64,000 nucleotides of DNA from Nelumbo lutea (lineage: Eukaryota > Streptophyta > Magnoliopsida > Proteales > Nelumbonaceae): contig JAKGHH010000003.1 of NCBI GenBank assembly GCA_022828595.1, forward strand, positions 52,875,759-52,939,758, in the 5' to 3' direction. The position numbers were made by a program, and so were the translations under genes. Within the stretch, counting starts at the first letter, position 1. Every line of letters starts with the position of its first letter. The notes beneath the pieces were generated by a model that did not search any database, was not told where the DNA came from, and saw only the letters and a program-made list of their open reading frames with translations. Of this stretch, positions 31,526 through 43,310 are shown one piece after another.

Positions 31526-32229
31526 GTAAGCCTTCATTGCTTAAAAGCATCTTCCTATGAGAATCAAACTATTTGTATTGTTTGTTTTTCTTGTTGTCTC
31601 TTTTATATTCTACTTTTATTCCTTCTTCAGCCAAATAGGTTTTCAGACAACTCTATGACAATATACTAATCCATGGCTGAATATTTTAGAAGAAAATGAC
31701 TAATGAGTTGTTATTGAATTTCATAGTATTCAAATTATTTGAAAGGATTAATTGAAATTCTAATCAGGTTGTAATATGAATACTTTTCCCAATATAACAC
31801 CAATTCATATTGATTAAGAAGAAAGGTCAACAAATTTTACTAGCAAAACCAATAACCGTCCTCAGGATGGTTAGAACACTTACACATGCAAAGATCTTCC
31901 AAAAAAACTAGATGATTGAACAAATTGGGCAGTTTAGATATCATTTCAATCCACACAATTGAGTTTCTTCTTCACATGACAAATAAAAAGGAAAAAAGGA
32001 GATAGGGAGATGGTATTCGGGAAAATCTGCAAATTAATGGGTTGGTCTATAGAGAGGGAATTTGATCAAAGAAAGAAAAGGGTTTTTAAAAAAATTTGCC
32101 CAATGGTGAATCCAAAAAATTTGTTCTCCATCTAAAAACCACTTTCAAAAAGAGATGCAAAGATAAAAGTTTGAAGAGTTGAATGATAGATAAAAGGTTC
32201 ATGTGTATGTGGGTAAAAAAGATATGAAG
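31526..32229. other. No feature seen
   Basis: AT-rich sequence without supported frames. Confidence 0.5.
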
Positions 32230-32553
32230 TTAAATGAAATTAATTGACGAAACTTTTGTTTCAACAATGATTTTACCAATATACAAACTTGTTGCATAGG
32301 TAGTTCTATAATTGTCAAATGGTTGTCGAAAATAGAGTTCACTAATGCTCCCCATTGAAGCACTCGTCATTCTTGAAATAGAGTTCATCTTATTCCATTC
32401 ATCAATGTGGATGAATTCATATAAAAAATGACAAGGATGGTCTTTCTCATACAAAGAAGGTTCATATCTTCTTGGCGTGTATAAATGATGATCAAGTTCT
32501 GAAGTTTCTTCAATCTTGTCATAAATACTCAATTGTAGACAACTACAAATGGT
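32230..32553 (-). CDS. Unrecognised open frame of about 107 codons
   Basis: Open on the minus strand from just inside 32553 to a stop at 32230. No ATG lies at its beginning, so if real it is an exon. The text includes LDHHLYTPRRYEPSLYEKDH and FIHIDEWNKMNSISRMTSAS, with no transposon motif and ordinary amino-acid use. It ends 12 bp before the Cop-7 target duplication, so Cop-7 may have cut a larger feature. No family recognised. Confidence 0.3.
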   Translation of the reverse strand, partial: TICSCLQLSIYDKIEETSELDHHLYTPRRYEPSLYEKDHPCHFLYEFIHIDEWNKMNSISRMTSASMGSISELYFRQPFDNYRTTYATSLYIGKIIVETKVSSINFI

Positions 32554-32569
32554 GCTTCTGTTTTATATA

Positions 32570-32860
32570 TGTTGAGTTGGGCCTAGTTGTTTTTTATTCT
32601 TATTTTAAGCTATTTAGTTAGGAAGTTGTTGGGCTTTAGGCCCATTAGTTTATGCTTTTAAGTTGTGACTGTTCAGCTACATTATTAGCTGCCCTACTAA
32701 GGGCATCCTTGTAGTATCTCATCCTTTAAGTTAAGTATAAATATAATGAGGGGTTGGCGGCTAGGGTTAATTCAAGAAATTCAATAACTGAAATCTTTAT
32801 CTTCCTCCCCTTTTCCTTTCACAAGAAATTCAATTAAATCTACAATCAGTGATTTCTACT
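32570..32860 (+). repeat. Cop-7 5' LTR
   Basis: 291 bp, starts TGTTGAGTTGGGCC and ends GTGATTTCTACT. TATAAATATAATG near 32736. It lacks a stretch of about 38 bp that the 3' LTR has near its end. Confidence 0.93.
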
Positions 32861-32875
32861 TGGTACAAGAGCAGG
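32861..32875 (+). promoter_or_regulatory. Cop-7 primer binding site
   Basis: TGGTACAAGAGCAGG, a mutated form of the initiator Met tRNA complement (TGGTATCAGAGC), directly after the LTR. Confidence 0.85.
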
Positions 32876-33333
32876 CCGAAGGTTCCTTGAGTTGTTTCCT
32901 CATGCAGCCCTAGATCGGCCGACTACATGGTGATTTAAGAGGCTGATCGAAGCTTCCAGGTAAGCCCAGTTTTTGGATTTTTTGGTGGATTTGTGTGCCC
33001 TGTAACTGGTCTAGGGTTTCTCATCAAAATCAGGAAAAACTGGAGAAAGGGGAAGAGTCTTGTTTCTATTGGACTCTTCAATTTTGAGCTAGGAAGTGGT
33101 GCCCTAATTTTTTAGGGTTCCTTGGAGTTTTATGTAAGGGGCGGTTCAAGTCCTGCCTGATTTGGAGGCTTCTAGAGAGAGCAGTTGTCTCTTCTCTCTC
33201 TTCTCCCGTCCCACAGAAAAGGAATATTTTGTGGGAAGACAATCCAGGACACCAGGAAGGTGTTGTTGGTTCCAAAAATGTTTCGTTTGATCTTGTTACA
33301 TATTTCAGTTATTTTCTTTACATTTTGAGAAGC

Positions 33334-33764
33334 ATGGAGGGTCACGGAGTTGAAAATAAGCCCGGGAGTGAAATAGGACCAATGGGAGGAGGTGTTGGAG
33401 ACCTTTTCAAGACTAAGACCATTACTTCAATTAGGTTGGATGGTGCAAATTACTTAGAATGGTCACAATCTGCAAAGATGGCCATTGGTGCTCGTGGGAA
33501 ATTAGGGTATATCACTGGTGAGGAAGTGAAACCTGAAACTAGCAACTCCTAGTGGGTATAGGAGAATTATATGGTGATGACTTGGTTATGTAATTCCATG
33601 TTGCCCCATGTAGGTAAAAAATTTTTATGGGCAAATACAGCTAAGGAAATATGGGATGGGCTTGTAGAAACCTATTCACAGAGGGAGAATGTTGCTAGGG
33701 CTTATCAGTTAAGAAATCAGATTATTTCTACAAGGCAGGGAGATAGACCTGTTGCAGCCTATTT
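33334..33764 (+). pseudogene. Cop-7 gag, N-terminal part
   Basis: Start MEGHGVENKPGSEIGPMGGG at 33334. The gag domain follows: TSIRLDGANYLEWSQSAKMA, GYITGEEVKPE, stops at 33550-33552 and just after, then MVMTWLCNSMLPHVGKKFLW and RQGDRPVAAYF. It ends at the deletion join. Confidence 0.85.
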
Positions 33765-34690
33765 CTACAATGCCAGGGAATATTTTGAAAAACACCTTGC
33801 TTCATATTTATTAGAATATGGTGTTGTGCATCAAAGCAGTTGTCCCTACAATCCACAGTAGAATGGTGTTGCAGAAAGGAAAAACAGACACATTGTTGAG
33901 ATTGCAAGAAGCATGATGAGCACATCTACAGTTCCACTTTGGTTTTGGGGTGATGTAGTTCTCACAGCAGTATATCTGGTTAATAGGGTGCCCTCTTGTA
34001 TACTTGGATTCAACACCCCATTCAGTCTCCTTTTTCCTGAGGAGATGTTTCATATTCCTCTCAGGGTGTTTGGGTGTGTCTACTTTGCACATGTCCTTGG
34101 TCCTCACCGCTCAAAGGTTGACCCCAAGGCAGAGAAGTGTGTCTCCCTTGGATATACAAAAAATCAGAAAGGGTACTGCTATTATGATCTAGTCTCTGGG
34201 AGCCGGTATGTTACCATGGATGTCACTTTTTTTTAATCCACATACTTCTTTTCAAAGAATCCTTCTCAGGGGGAGTGTTTTGGGGAAGTGAGTCAGCAGT
34301 CTATTCCTCTCCCAGTTCCAGTCCTTGTGTCTACTCCTGTGCTTGGCCATCCTGTGTCACCTACCTTACCACCTCCTTTGTGTCCTGCTTCTCAGCATTA
34401 CTTACGGCAGAGACTTCACAAGGAGGTTGATTCCACTGCAGCAAAACTCACATCACTTCCTGTCGATTCCTTGGAGACTCCAGATTCAAATGACATGGAT
34501 TCAGGTATTCCCCTTGGTCCCGCTACTGTTTCAGTTCCCATTGGTTCTACTAACCCTGTTACAGATAACTTGATCTTCCTATTGCTCTTAGAAAAGGGAA
34601 GAGAAAGTGTATTGCTCATTGTATTTCACAGTACTTATCCTACAGTGGATTTTCTCCTTCCTACCGTGTTTTTCTTTCCTCCCTTGACTC
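33765..34690 (+). pseudogene. Cop-7 integrase second half and linker
   Basis: It begins inside integrase (NAREYFEKHLASYLLEYG), with the stop at 33859-33861 in NPQ*NGVAERK. Then FWGDVVLTAVYLVNRVPSC, GYTKNQKGYCYYDLVSGSRY and MDVTFF, a stop near 34234, and a proline/serine-rich linker. Confidence 0.85.
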
Positions 34691-35650
34691 AGTGTCTATA
34701 CCCAAGGGTGTTAGTGAGGCTCTCTCCAAACCTGAGTGGAAGACAGCCATGCAAGAAGAGATGGCAACTTTGATTAAGAATCAGACATGGGACATTGTGG
34801 ATCTACCAGAAGGCAAGGAGACAGATGGATGCAGATGGGTTTACACGGTAAAATACAAGGCAGATGGAAGTATAGAAAGGTACAAGGCAAGACTTGTTGC
34901 AAAAGGGTACACATAGACCTATGGTGTTGATTACTTAGAGACCTTTGCACCGGTTGCAAAGATGACCTCTGTTCGGATACTTCTTTCTCTTGCTGCCTCA
35001 TACTCTTGGCCCTTGTTTCAACTTGATGTGAAGAATGCTTTCCTAAATGGGGATCTGCAAGAGGAAATGTATATGAATCTTTCCTGTTGGCTTTTACAGT
35101 GATACTGAAAATGGAAAGGTATGCAGGCTTAAGAAGTCACTTTATGGCTTGAAACAATCTCCCAGAGCATGGTTTGACATATTCAAAAAGGCCTTCATTG
35201 CTTTTGGATACACTCAGACTCAATCTGATCATACCTTGTTTGTGAAGAGAAGGGGATTTTTGGTGTCAGTCCTAATTGTTTATGCGGATGATATTGTTGT
35301 CACGGGGAATGACCTAAGTGAGATTGATTGTCTAAAAAGGAATCTACATAAAGAATTTGAAACTAAGGATCTTGGAGAACTGAGATACTTCCTAGGCATT
35401 GAAGTTGCAAGATCAAAACATGGAATTTTTCTCTCTCAAAGGAAGTATGTCTTGGATCTTCTTCAAGAGACAGGGAAGCTTGGAACGAAGGCAATCAGTA
35501 CCCCTATTGATCAAAACCATAGAACCAATGCATCAGAAGGTGAACCAGTAAAGGACATTGGGAAATATCAGAGACTTGTGGGTCGGCTGCTATGCTTGTG
35601 TATGACAATACCAGACATTTCCTATGCAGTAAGTGTGGTAAGTCAATACA
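34691..35650 (+). pseudogene. Cop-7 reverse transcriptase
   Basis: [35 protein letters not shown], stop at 34915-34917, [16 protein letters not shown], a frameshift near 35075, then MKQSPRAWFDIFKKAF. The catalytic tetrad is YADD (35281 on) instead of YVDD. KDLGELRYFLGIEVARSK follows. Confidence 0.88.
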
Positions 35651-36243
35651 TACATGCTCCACGAGTCCAGCATTGAGAGGCAGTTGACAGGATTCTTGCT
35701 TATCTGAAGGGACACCCAGGCAAAGGCATATTGTTTAATGATCATGGACAGTTGAAACTAGAGGCTTATATAGATGCAGATTGGGCAGGATGCCTTGATG
35801 ACAGGAGATCAACTTCAGGAGTGTGCACCCTTGTTGGGGGTAACCTTGTCTCGTGGAAGAGTAAGAAACAAACAGTGGTGGCAAGATCAAGTGTTGAAAC
35901 TGAATACAGGGCCATGGCACATGGAGTTTTAGAACTTCTCTGAATCCGTTCCCTATTAGAAGAAATTGGTGTGCAGGCAGAAGAACCAATGATGTTATAC
36001 TGTGATAACCAGGCAGCAATTAACATTGCCCATAACCCAATCCAGCATGACCGAACTAAGCACATTGAAGTGGATAGACATTTTATCAGAGAAAGAGTAA
36101 CTTCTGGATAAGTTTATCTTCCATACATTGCTTCTGATCTGCAGCTCGCAGATGTTCTCACAAAAGGTGTTGCAAAGAACAAGCTGGAGCATGATATACG
36201 CAAGTTGGGAATGTGTGACATTTACTCCCAACTTGAAGGGGAG
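35651..36243 (+). pseudogene. Cop-7 RNase H
   Basis: EAYIDADWAGCLDDRRSTSG (Asp), KKQTVVARSSVETEYRAM (Glu), stop 35941-35943, MLYCDNQAAINIAHNP (Asp), a stop near 36109, QLADVLTKG and the conserved end before the polypurine tract. Confidence 0.88.
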
Positions 36244-36572
36244 TGTTGAGTTGGGCCTAGTTGTTTTTTATTCTTATTTTAAGCTATTTAGTTAGGAAAT
36301 TGTTGGGCTTTAGGCCCATTAGTTTATGTTTTTAAGTTGTGACTGTTCAGCTACATTAGTATCCGCCCTAATAAGGGCATCCTTGTAATATCTCATCCTT
36401 TAAGTCAGTATAAATATAATGAGGGGTTGGCGGCTAGGGTTAATTCAAGAATCCTGGTTGACTTCCTACTCTTTTCTCCCTCTCTTTTCTTCTCTACTAC
36501 TGAAATCTTTATCTTCCTCCCCTTTTCCTCTCACAAGAAATTCAACTAAATCTATGGTCAGTGATTTCTACT
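36244..36572 (+). repeat. Cop-7 3' LTR
   Basis: 329 bp, same ends as the 5' LTR, followed by target duplication ATATA. Confidence 0.93.
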
Positions 36573-36577
36573 ATATA

Positions 36578-37123
36578 TAACTCTATATAATCTTCTAGTG
36601 TCTTTTTTCATAATTTAGTTGGTGTTAGTTCATTTTGAATCATTAGAGATATTTCTTATGTGTCCAAAGACAAAGAAAACCGCATGTCTCTTCCATTGCC
36701 AAATAGGAACTCTAGATTGTTAGACAATATCTAATTTATGCTTTTATTTAGCTTTACTTTCCTTAAGAAAGTGCAATAAATAGAAAACATTGCATATGTT
36801 CTTCAATTAAGTTTATAAAGAACTGACATAACCAACTTATAAGAGTCATTTAGCTCCGCTAGTCCTAGTTTACATCTTCCCCCTCCACTCCACACTCTTT
36901 CACATGTGAATTAGGTTATGGTAAAAATGCCAACAAGTTTCATCAGTACTCTTGGTTACTTAATATTATTTAGAAGAAATTGAGACCACATGGAATATTT
37001 CTTAGACCATACAAAGAGAAGAAAAATGAATCTAAATGCTTATAAATGGTAGTGAAGGTGAATCAACAAAAAGATCCTACTAGCTAACTTCCAACAAATA
37101 CTAAAGAAATAAGAAAAAGTACT
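36578..37123. other. Myosin intron, no feature seen
   Basis: AT-rich, no supported frame. Confidence 0.5.
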
Positions 37124-37445
37124 TGTTGTTTTTGGAAAATAAAATCAAGTAAAAAACAATATGTAAAAAAAAAAATAAGCAAGAGAAGTTTAGAACAGCA
37201 AGGGGAAGAAGAGAAGTAGACGTTAATAAAAGACTAGTAGTTTATAGGGTGGGAGCTAATTAGATCCCTACTATTATTTATATTTTTTGATAATTAAATG
37301 TAAAATTACATGTATGTTCCTCATAACATACAAGAACATAAGGCCCAATAAGAAAGAACTAGGGGCCCGAATAAGAAAGGACTATAACAACTTAAAAATC
37401 AGATCCATAAACAAATAAAACAACTATAATCCAAGCTTGTCAACA
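37124..37445 (-). repeat. Cop-8 3' LTR
   Basis: It ends TTGTCAACA at 37445 (minus strand start TGTTGACAAGC), followed by a mutated polypurine tract (minus strand CTTGAGGGGTAA). Similar along its length to 46228-46581, with many substitutions. The left border is approximate. Confidence 0.7.
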
Positions 37446-39271
37446 TTACCCCTCAAGTTGGGAATAGATGTCCACCATTCCCAACTTTCCAAGAGCACTT
37501 TGTAGCTTAACTATGTGCTATAGATCTATACTCAGCCTTTGCACTATAAGGAGCAACAACAAATTGCTTCTTTCTCTTTCAAGAAGCTAAGTTACTACCA
37601 ATAAGATTACACAAACGAAATGTTGACCTCCTACCATAAATAGAACTAGCCCAATCTACATTAGTATACACTTCAATCCTTATCTTACCATGCTTGGTCT
37701 CCAAGTTTTCTAAAACCTTATACTGCTGCCAAATGTGTTGTATGGGGTTCTTGCATATATTGGCTTACCACACTGACAAAGTAGGCAATATCTTGTCAAT
37801 AATACATAATTATAAGATTCTCCAAACCAATTTCTGATACATACATCAATTAGTGAGCAACTCTCACTCAATACACTAGTCCTATGATTAAGATCAATAG
37901 GAATATCTACTGGCTTCACCCCTACCTTCATGTGTCCCCAAACAGATCCAGAAGATGCTTTCACTAAGAAATATAAATACCATTCCTAGATTAAGCCACC
38001 TCAATCCCTAAGAAATGTCTCAGCTATCCAAATCAACCTCAAACTCTGTGCTCAAAAACCTCTTAAGCTGTGCAATCTCCTCATCATTACTAGTCAAAAC
38101 AATGCCATCAACATAAACAATCAAAACTATTATGTGTTGCCCTGTTCTCTTCACAAAGTGTGATCACACCATTGAGTATAACCAACCTTCAAGAAGGGAA
38201 CTCGGGCTACATCAAATCACATCCACATAGACTATTTAAGCCCATATAAAGCCTTCTTGAGCTTACAAATACTCCCCCTAGCTGGTGACTATAAAGCCAA
38301 GTGGTATATCCATCTATACTTATACTTTCTCATGAAGATCATCATGAATAAGGAATGCAATTTATATTTCCAATTGATAGAAAGGCTAAGATTAATGGGC
38401 CACAAGAGATAAGAGTACATTATCTTAGAAATAGGTTAAAAAGTTCCCTCATAGTCAATCCCATAGGATTGGGTATAGATTTTATCTCCAAGCATTGTCT
38501 GTACCTTTCTATGGTGCCATATGCCTTGTGCTTCTATGAACACCCAAGTACAATCAACAGGTGTTTTCCCCCTTTGGCAATTGAACAATGTTCCATGTCT
38601 CATTTTTTAGAAAGGCCTCAATCTCTGCTTGTATAGCTTCTCTCCACTTAGGTTTGATCTATTGCTTTAGCTACATTCCTTTTGCTGAAAACAGATGCAA
38701 CAAATGCAAGAAAAGACTTACATGTAGTGGACAAATGATCATAAGAAATATGATAAGTAGTACTATGAGCAATAGTATGATGGCGCTTATCCTTGCAAAA
38801 ACCATTAGTAAGATCAAGGTCAGAAGGACTAACATGTAACTGAGGAGGTTCTAGGTTAGAACTAGTATGTACCTCAGGAATGGCAGGAGGATCAGAGCTC
38901 AGAAGAAATGTGGTTAATAGGATGCTTGAACTTGCATTTTCAAAGGAAGTTAAAGTTATATTCATCCTTTGTTGTTAGACCAGCAACTCGCAAGTAGAAG
39001 AGAAAATAGAGGGCTCAGGAACAGAAGAAGGAAGAGAAATAGCAGGCTTAGAGATGGTAAATGTATGGTCTCCCCCTATGTAGATCACCAAAAAATAATG
39101 GAGTAGACTAAAAAAAAATAATGCAACATCCTTGGAAACAATTAAACCTCCTAGTAATACGTTAAAAGAAGCAATACCCCTTTTTATCAGATCCAGAACT
39201 CAAATATACACATTTATTGGATTTAGGGTCAAACTTAGATTGGTGAGGGTCAAGAAAATGGACAAAATAAC
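37446..39271 (-). pseudogene. Cop-8 RNase H, reverse transcriptase and linker
   Basis: On the minus strand: RNase H text near 37490-37720 (VYTNVDWASSIYGRRSTF, KKQFVVAPYSAKAEYRS), reverse transcriptase text near 37950-38350 (FLKVGYTQWCDH, VYVDGIVLTSND with YVDD changed to YVDG), the start EAIQAEIEAFLKNET near 38610, and a linker with SDLDLTNGFCKDKR (38790). Stops are frequent. The same region is repeated at 61866-62679. Confidence 0.75.
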
Positions 39272-39500
39272 TGTAGAGATAAAAAGAGTTAGAGTTACCC
39301 GAGAAGGATATTTTTGTATTTTTACATTTGTTGTACTCCTGTTTCTTATGTATACTACTGTTTTGTATACTAAGGAAAGTTTGGTCCTTTCCCTTCTTTT
39401 AATATAAATATCTCTTCCTTGGGTGTCGAGTCTCACTTTTGACACACCCACTAATCTGCTATCCTTTCTCTCTGTTACTGTTTCAGATCTGTCTCTGACA
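39272..39500 (+). repeat. Cop-9 5' LTR
   Basis: TGTAGAGATAAAAAGAG...CTGTCTCTGACA, with TATAAATATC near 39403. Confidence 0.95.
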
Positions 39501-39516
39501 TGGTACCAGAGTAGGT
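39501..39516 (+). promoter_or_regulatory. Cop-9 primer binding site
   Basis: TGGTACCAGAGTAGGT follows the LTR, two changes from the initiator Met tRNA complement. Confidence 0.88.
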
Positions 39517-39907
39517 CATTAATTGATCTGCTGAGTTGCCTTTTGCTCTCTGCTTTACTTGGCATCTAAGGGTCGTCCTATCATTACTTGGGAACCCCTT
39601 TTTATGCCCCTGAATATCTCTTCTTAAGGCTGTTTCGATCAGTAATGGACAGACCTGAAACCTCGGAGTTTGTGCCACCAAGTTTATTCTTTTCCTTAGA
39701 CCTGTGTACTTGGAGACATCAGATCCGATTGGAGACATCAGAAGAGTCCTTGTGATCTCTTTCAGCCTGGTTGGATTCAGATTGGTTAAGAAGGGTTTTG
39801 ATCCCTCTCTTGGTTTGGGCACTCTAGTGAAAGGTACTCCATTCTCTTTCTCTCTGTTTTGAATCCTGATATTGTTTCCGAAAATCAGCACTGTTGTTTC
39901 ACTATTA

Positions 39908-40740
39908 ATGGCTTCAGAAAGAATGGATGTCCTTCCAATCAAATTTAATGGATTGAACCATGCCTTGTGGAAGTTCAACTTTCAGTTTCATGTTGAAGCT
40001 AAGGGTCTTTGGGGGTATTTAGATGGAACTGCACCCAAACCTGATGACTCAGACATTAAAGCCCTAAACCAATGGAAGATTGACAATGCAAATATTGCAT
40101 CATGGATTCTCGAATCTGTTGAAGTTGACATGAGATGTATCAGTACCTTGAGAAGGTATATCAACAATTAAACCTCTCTAGACAATATCAGATAGAAGTC
40201 AGCATATTTTCATACCATTAAGGGGAGAGAAAAGTTCAAGAATACTATGCTGGATTCATTAACCTTTGGACTGAGTTCGAGTTAGTACACATGGGTAAAA
40301 ATCCTTTAGATTGTTGTGTGAAGTTCATGAAGGCTCACTTTGATAGAAGAAAAATTATGCATTTCTTAATGCATCTTAGACCTGATTTTGAAGCTATTAG
40401 GTCTGATATTCTCACCTGAGAGACTCTTCCAGACCTAGATACTATTACTTGGGGAGATATTGAGAGAAGAAACCAGGTTAGTTACAAAAAATACTATTGA
40501 TGGCAGGAAGGATCCTAACAAAGATGTTTTTCTTGCAATACTATTGTTCCTGAATCCAGTGCTATGAGTGCATAGAATTTGGACATGTTGTTCACACTGC
40601 GAGAAGAACACATGTGCTTACTGCAAGCAACAGGGTCATATCATTATAGAATTCCCTACTTGACCACCAAAAGGCAGTGGGTCTAATCAAAAGAAAGGGT
40701 CTTATAAAGCCTATCAGACTTTCAGAGAGACTTCAAATGC
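39908..40740 (+). pseudogene. Cop-9 gag
   Basis: Start MASERMDVLPIKFNGLNHAL at 39908, then WKFNFQFHVEAKGLWGYLDG and ASWILESVEVDMR; a frame change near 40135 and a stop at 40169-40171. Capsid text goes on in other frames (FMKAHFDRRKIMHFLMHLRP), and a degenerate knuckle CAYCKQQGHI sits near 40617. Confidence 0.82.
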
Positions 40741-41460
40741 CTATCCTCTATTACTTCGGTGGCATCACATAATGATAATTCCAATGGTATGTCTAAAGAA
40801 AGGATTTGGCAGCTTATGTCCTCAACTATCTCTTCCGTCTTCTCTTCTATTGGTTTATTTGGTAAGTCTCCTACCTTCTTCCCTTCATCAAACCACCTTT
40901 GGATCATAGATTCTAGTGCCTCTAACCACATGACAGGGCCCTCCTTTGGTCAGTCTCCTAAACCCCATCTCTCTAATGGACATATTGTCACTACAAATGG
41001 TGAAAAATTAGATATACTTGTTTGTGGTGACTTACACTTATCTACTTCTAAGTCCTCTTACTTTCACCTACCCAAGACCTTATTTATACCCAAATTAACC
41101 ACCAATTTGATTTCTGTTGCCCAACTTGTAGAAGATGGTAACACTACTTTATTTTCCTCTAATGGTTGTTTGATATAGGAGCAACAAACTGGGGAGGTGA
41201 AGGGGAAGAGGCTTAGACTGGGTTGACTATTTGCTTTTGAGTTTGAGAAGAAAGTTGATTTTGTTTCTACTTCCTGTTTACTTTCTACTATTTCTGATTT
41301 TCAATTCTTTAGTTGTAACAATGACTGGAACTTATGGCATAGACGCCTTGGTCACCCATTTCCTAAGAAACTTGATTATTTGTTTGCTTCTGGTAGTTTA
41401 CAAATTTCTACTGCTCCACTTAAAATGTTAATAAATCAGGCACTACTTATTTGAGAAAAG
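40741..41460 (+). pseudogene. Cop-9 protease and pre-integrase
   Basis: Protease active site WIIDSSASNHMTG (Gly of D-S-G changed to Ser, near 40900-40940), then FIPKLTTNLISVAQLVEDGN, a stop near 41177, and the zinc region DLWHRRLGHPFPKKLDYLF (41330 on). Confidence 0.8.
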
Positions 41461-42245
41461 GTCATATTTTACCGTTTCTTTCTTATTCGAGCATGCAACA
41501 GTTCACTTTTATTTGATACATAGTGATGTTTGGTCGTCTCCAGTTACTTCCAGATTAGGATACAAGTATTTTGTGACTTTTATTGATGATTGCACTTGTT
41601 TTACGCGTATTTATTTTCTTTGCAAGAAATCCGAAGTTTACCCTACATTAAAACTATTTCATGCTTATGTTGCTACCCAGTTTTAGGGCAAGACATGTGT
41701 CCTATGGTTAAATTCGGGGGAGAGTACTTTGATGGGGATTTTCAAACCTACTTGAAACAACAAGGGATTCAGTCCCAAAAGTCCTGTCCTAGAACCCATC
41801 AACAAAATGGAATAGCATAAAGAAAGAAAAGACACATATTGAGTGTGGTTAGAACCCTCTTGCAAGATTCTCATGTTCCCTCTTGGTTTTGGGTGGAGGC
41901 GGCCAGCACTGCTATGTTTCTTACAAACTCTCTTCCGTCATCTGTCATGAATAACACTTCTCCTTTTCAGTCCCTTTTTCACAAACCACCAAACCTATCA
42001 ATACTTAGAGTTTTTGGTTGTATTTGTTTTGTTCATCTTTCACCCCATGAATGCGCCAAGCTAACTACACAGGCAGCTTTGTATGCTTTTGTTATGATCC
42101 AGAAGCTTGTCGCATTCGGATTTCTTGTAATGTTATCTTTCTTGAGCATGTGTCGTTCTTTGAGCATATTATTAAACTTCCTGCCCCTTCTATCTCTTTA
42201 TTTCACAACTTTGTTTCTACAGATTCCTCAAGTACATCCATGGTT
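41461..42245 (+). pseudogene. Cop-9 integrase
   Basis: IHSDVWSSPVTSRLGYKYFV (Asp), IDDCTCFTRIYFL, GESTLMG-type text around the second Asp, HQQNGIA with a stop at the following codon (near 41818), RTLLQDSHVPSWFWVEAAST, FGCICFVHLSP. Frame changes near 41690 and 42060. Confidence 0.8.
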
Positions 42246-43310
42246 TCAAATGTCGCGACATTTCGCTAATGTTGCCCGACATATGTCGATGTCAAGGCTC
42301 ACCAACATGAAAATGGATGGAAATATAAAAATAACATTATTTCGGTCAACATTTCCTATATTTCAGAAATGCCGACCAAATCGATCCAAATAACAAAAAA
42401 AAAGATAGTTTTTCCTATTATGTCAACGGGATGTCGACTAATATACATTAATAGTATAATATATTAGTATATTATATTAATATAATGCAATATACTAATA
42501 TAAATTATTCCATTAATAATTTCTATTTAATATTTCAAATAGAATATTTATAAAAAAGAATCAACTAATATAAATTATTCCATTAATAAAATATTTCAAA
42601 TAGATTAATTACTTTATAATATAAAACATAAAATATTTTTCAAGTAATAAAATATTAACTAGTTAGTATTTTTAAAATATTTATTAAAATCAGAAAATGT
42701 TTATTAAATTTTATAATAAATCATATTCTACATTTAATATAAAAAATCAGAATAAATTTACTAAATTTTACACTAAATCACGATTATTATAAATTTAGTA
42801 TTAAAAATCATAATAAATTCATTAAGTTCTATAAGAAATCAGAATATATCATAACCTTAAAACTACCAAAAGGAGAATCAGTTTATTAAATTTATAAATA
42901 AAACATAATGCATTATAACTTTAATATTTAAGAAATCAGAATAAAAGAATTTCTATTAACTAGTGTGAAATAAATATATTACAATTTATAATAAATCAGA
43001 ATTAAAAATAAGAAAATAAAATATCGGATAGCCTTGTAAAAACATCAAAATGCATAATAAATTAGTAAATCATCATTTACTAATTTGTTATTGATCTTAG
43101 TTTCTTAGCTTTATATAATGGTTGGGAACAAGATAATAGTCTAGAAATATGTATTAATGCTTCTTTTATCATTTTACAAAATATCATTGCATATTTCTAC
43201 ATAAATTATAATTTTTCCACAATATATCTAATTTTTACAATATTTCCCCTCGACATTTCTGACACTTCCGACATATGTCCTATATTTTGGTAAGCGACAT
43301 TTCCATCAAC
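42246..43310. mobile_element. AT-rich insertion with short inverted ends inside Cop-9
   Basis: The Cop-9 frame stops at VSNV/ATF near 42250 and resumes near 43315 (LQQLQTYFKK). The block between is extremely AT-rich and non-coding. Its left end has AAATGTCGC and, further in, GACATATGTCG. Its right end has the same words inverted (GACATATGTC near 43269, GCGACATTT near 43294). This fits a non-autonomous DNA transposon or foldback element. No clean target duplication was found, and the borders are approximate. Confidence 0.6.

Larger units (their letters stand above)
32570..36572 (+). mobile_element. Cop-7: Copia element (family A) with gag fused to integrase
   Basis: LTRs 32570-32860 and 36244-36572, target duplication ATATA (32565-32569, 36573-36577), primer site and polypurine tract (TTGAAGGGGAG, 36233-36243). 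The coding strand has gag, then the second half of integrase, then reverse transcriptase and RNase H. The gag C-terminus, zinc knuckle, protease, pre-integrase and first half of integrase are deleted at a join near 33765. Many stops. It is non-autonomous and inserted in the myosin intron. Confidence 0.95.

Noticed and set aside
39475..39978. 167-residue open frame on the minus strand
   Set aside because: It lies antisense over the Cop-9 LTR end, primer site and leader, has no motif and is best explained as chance.
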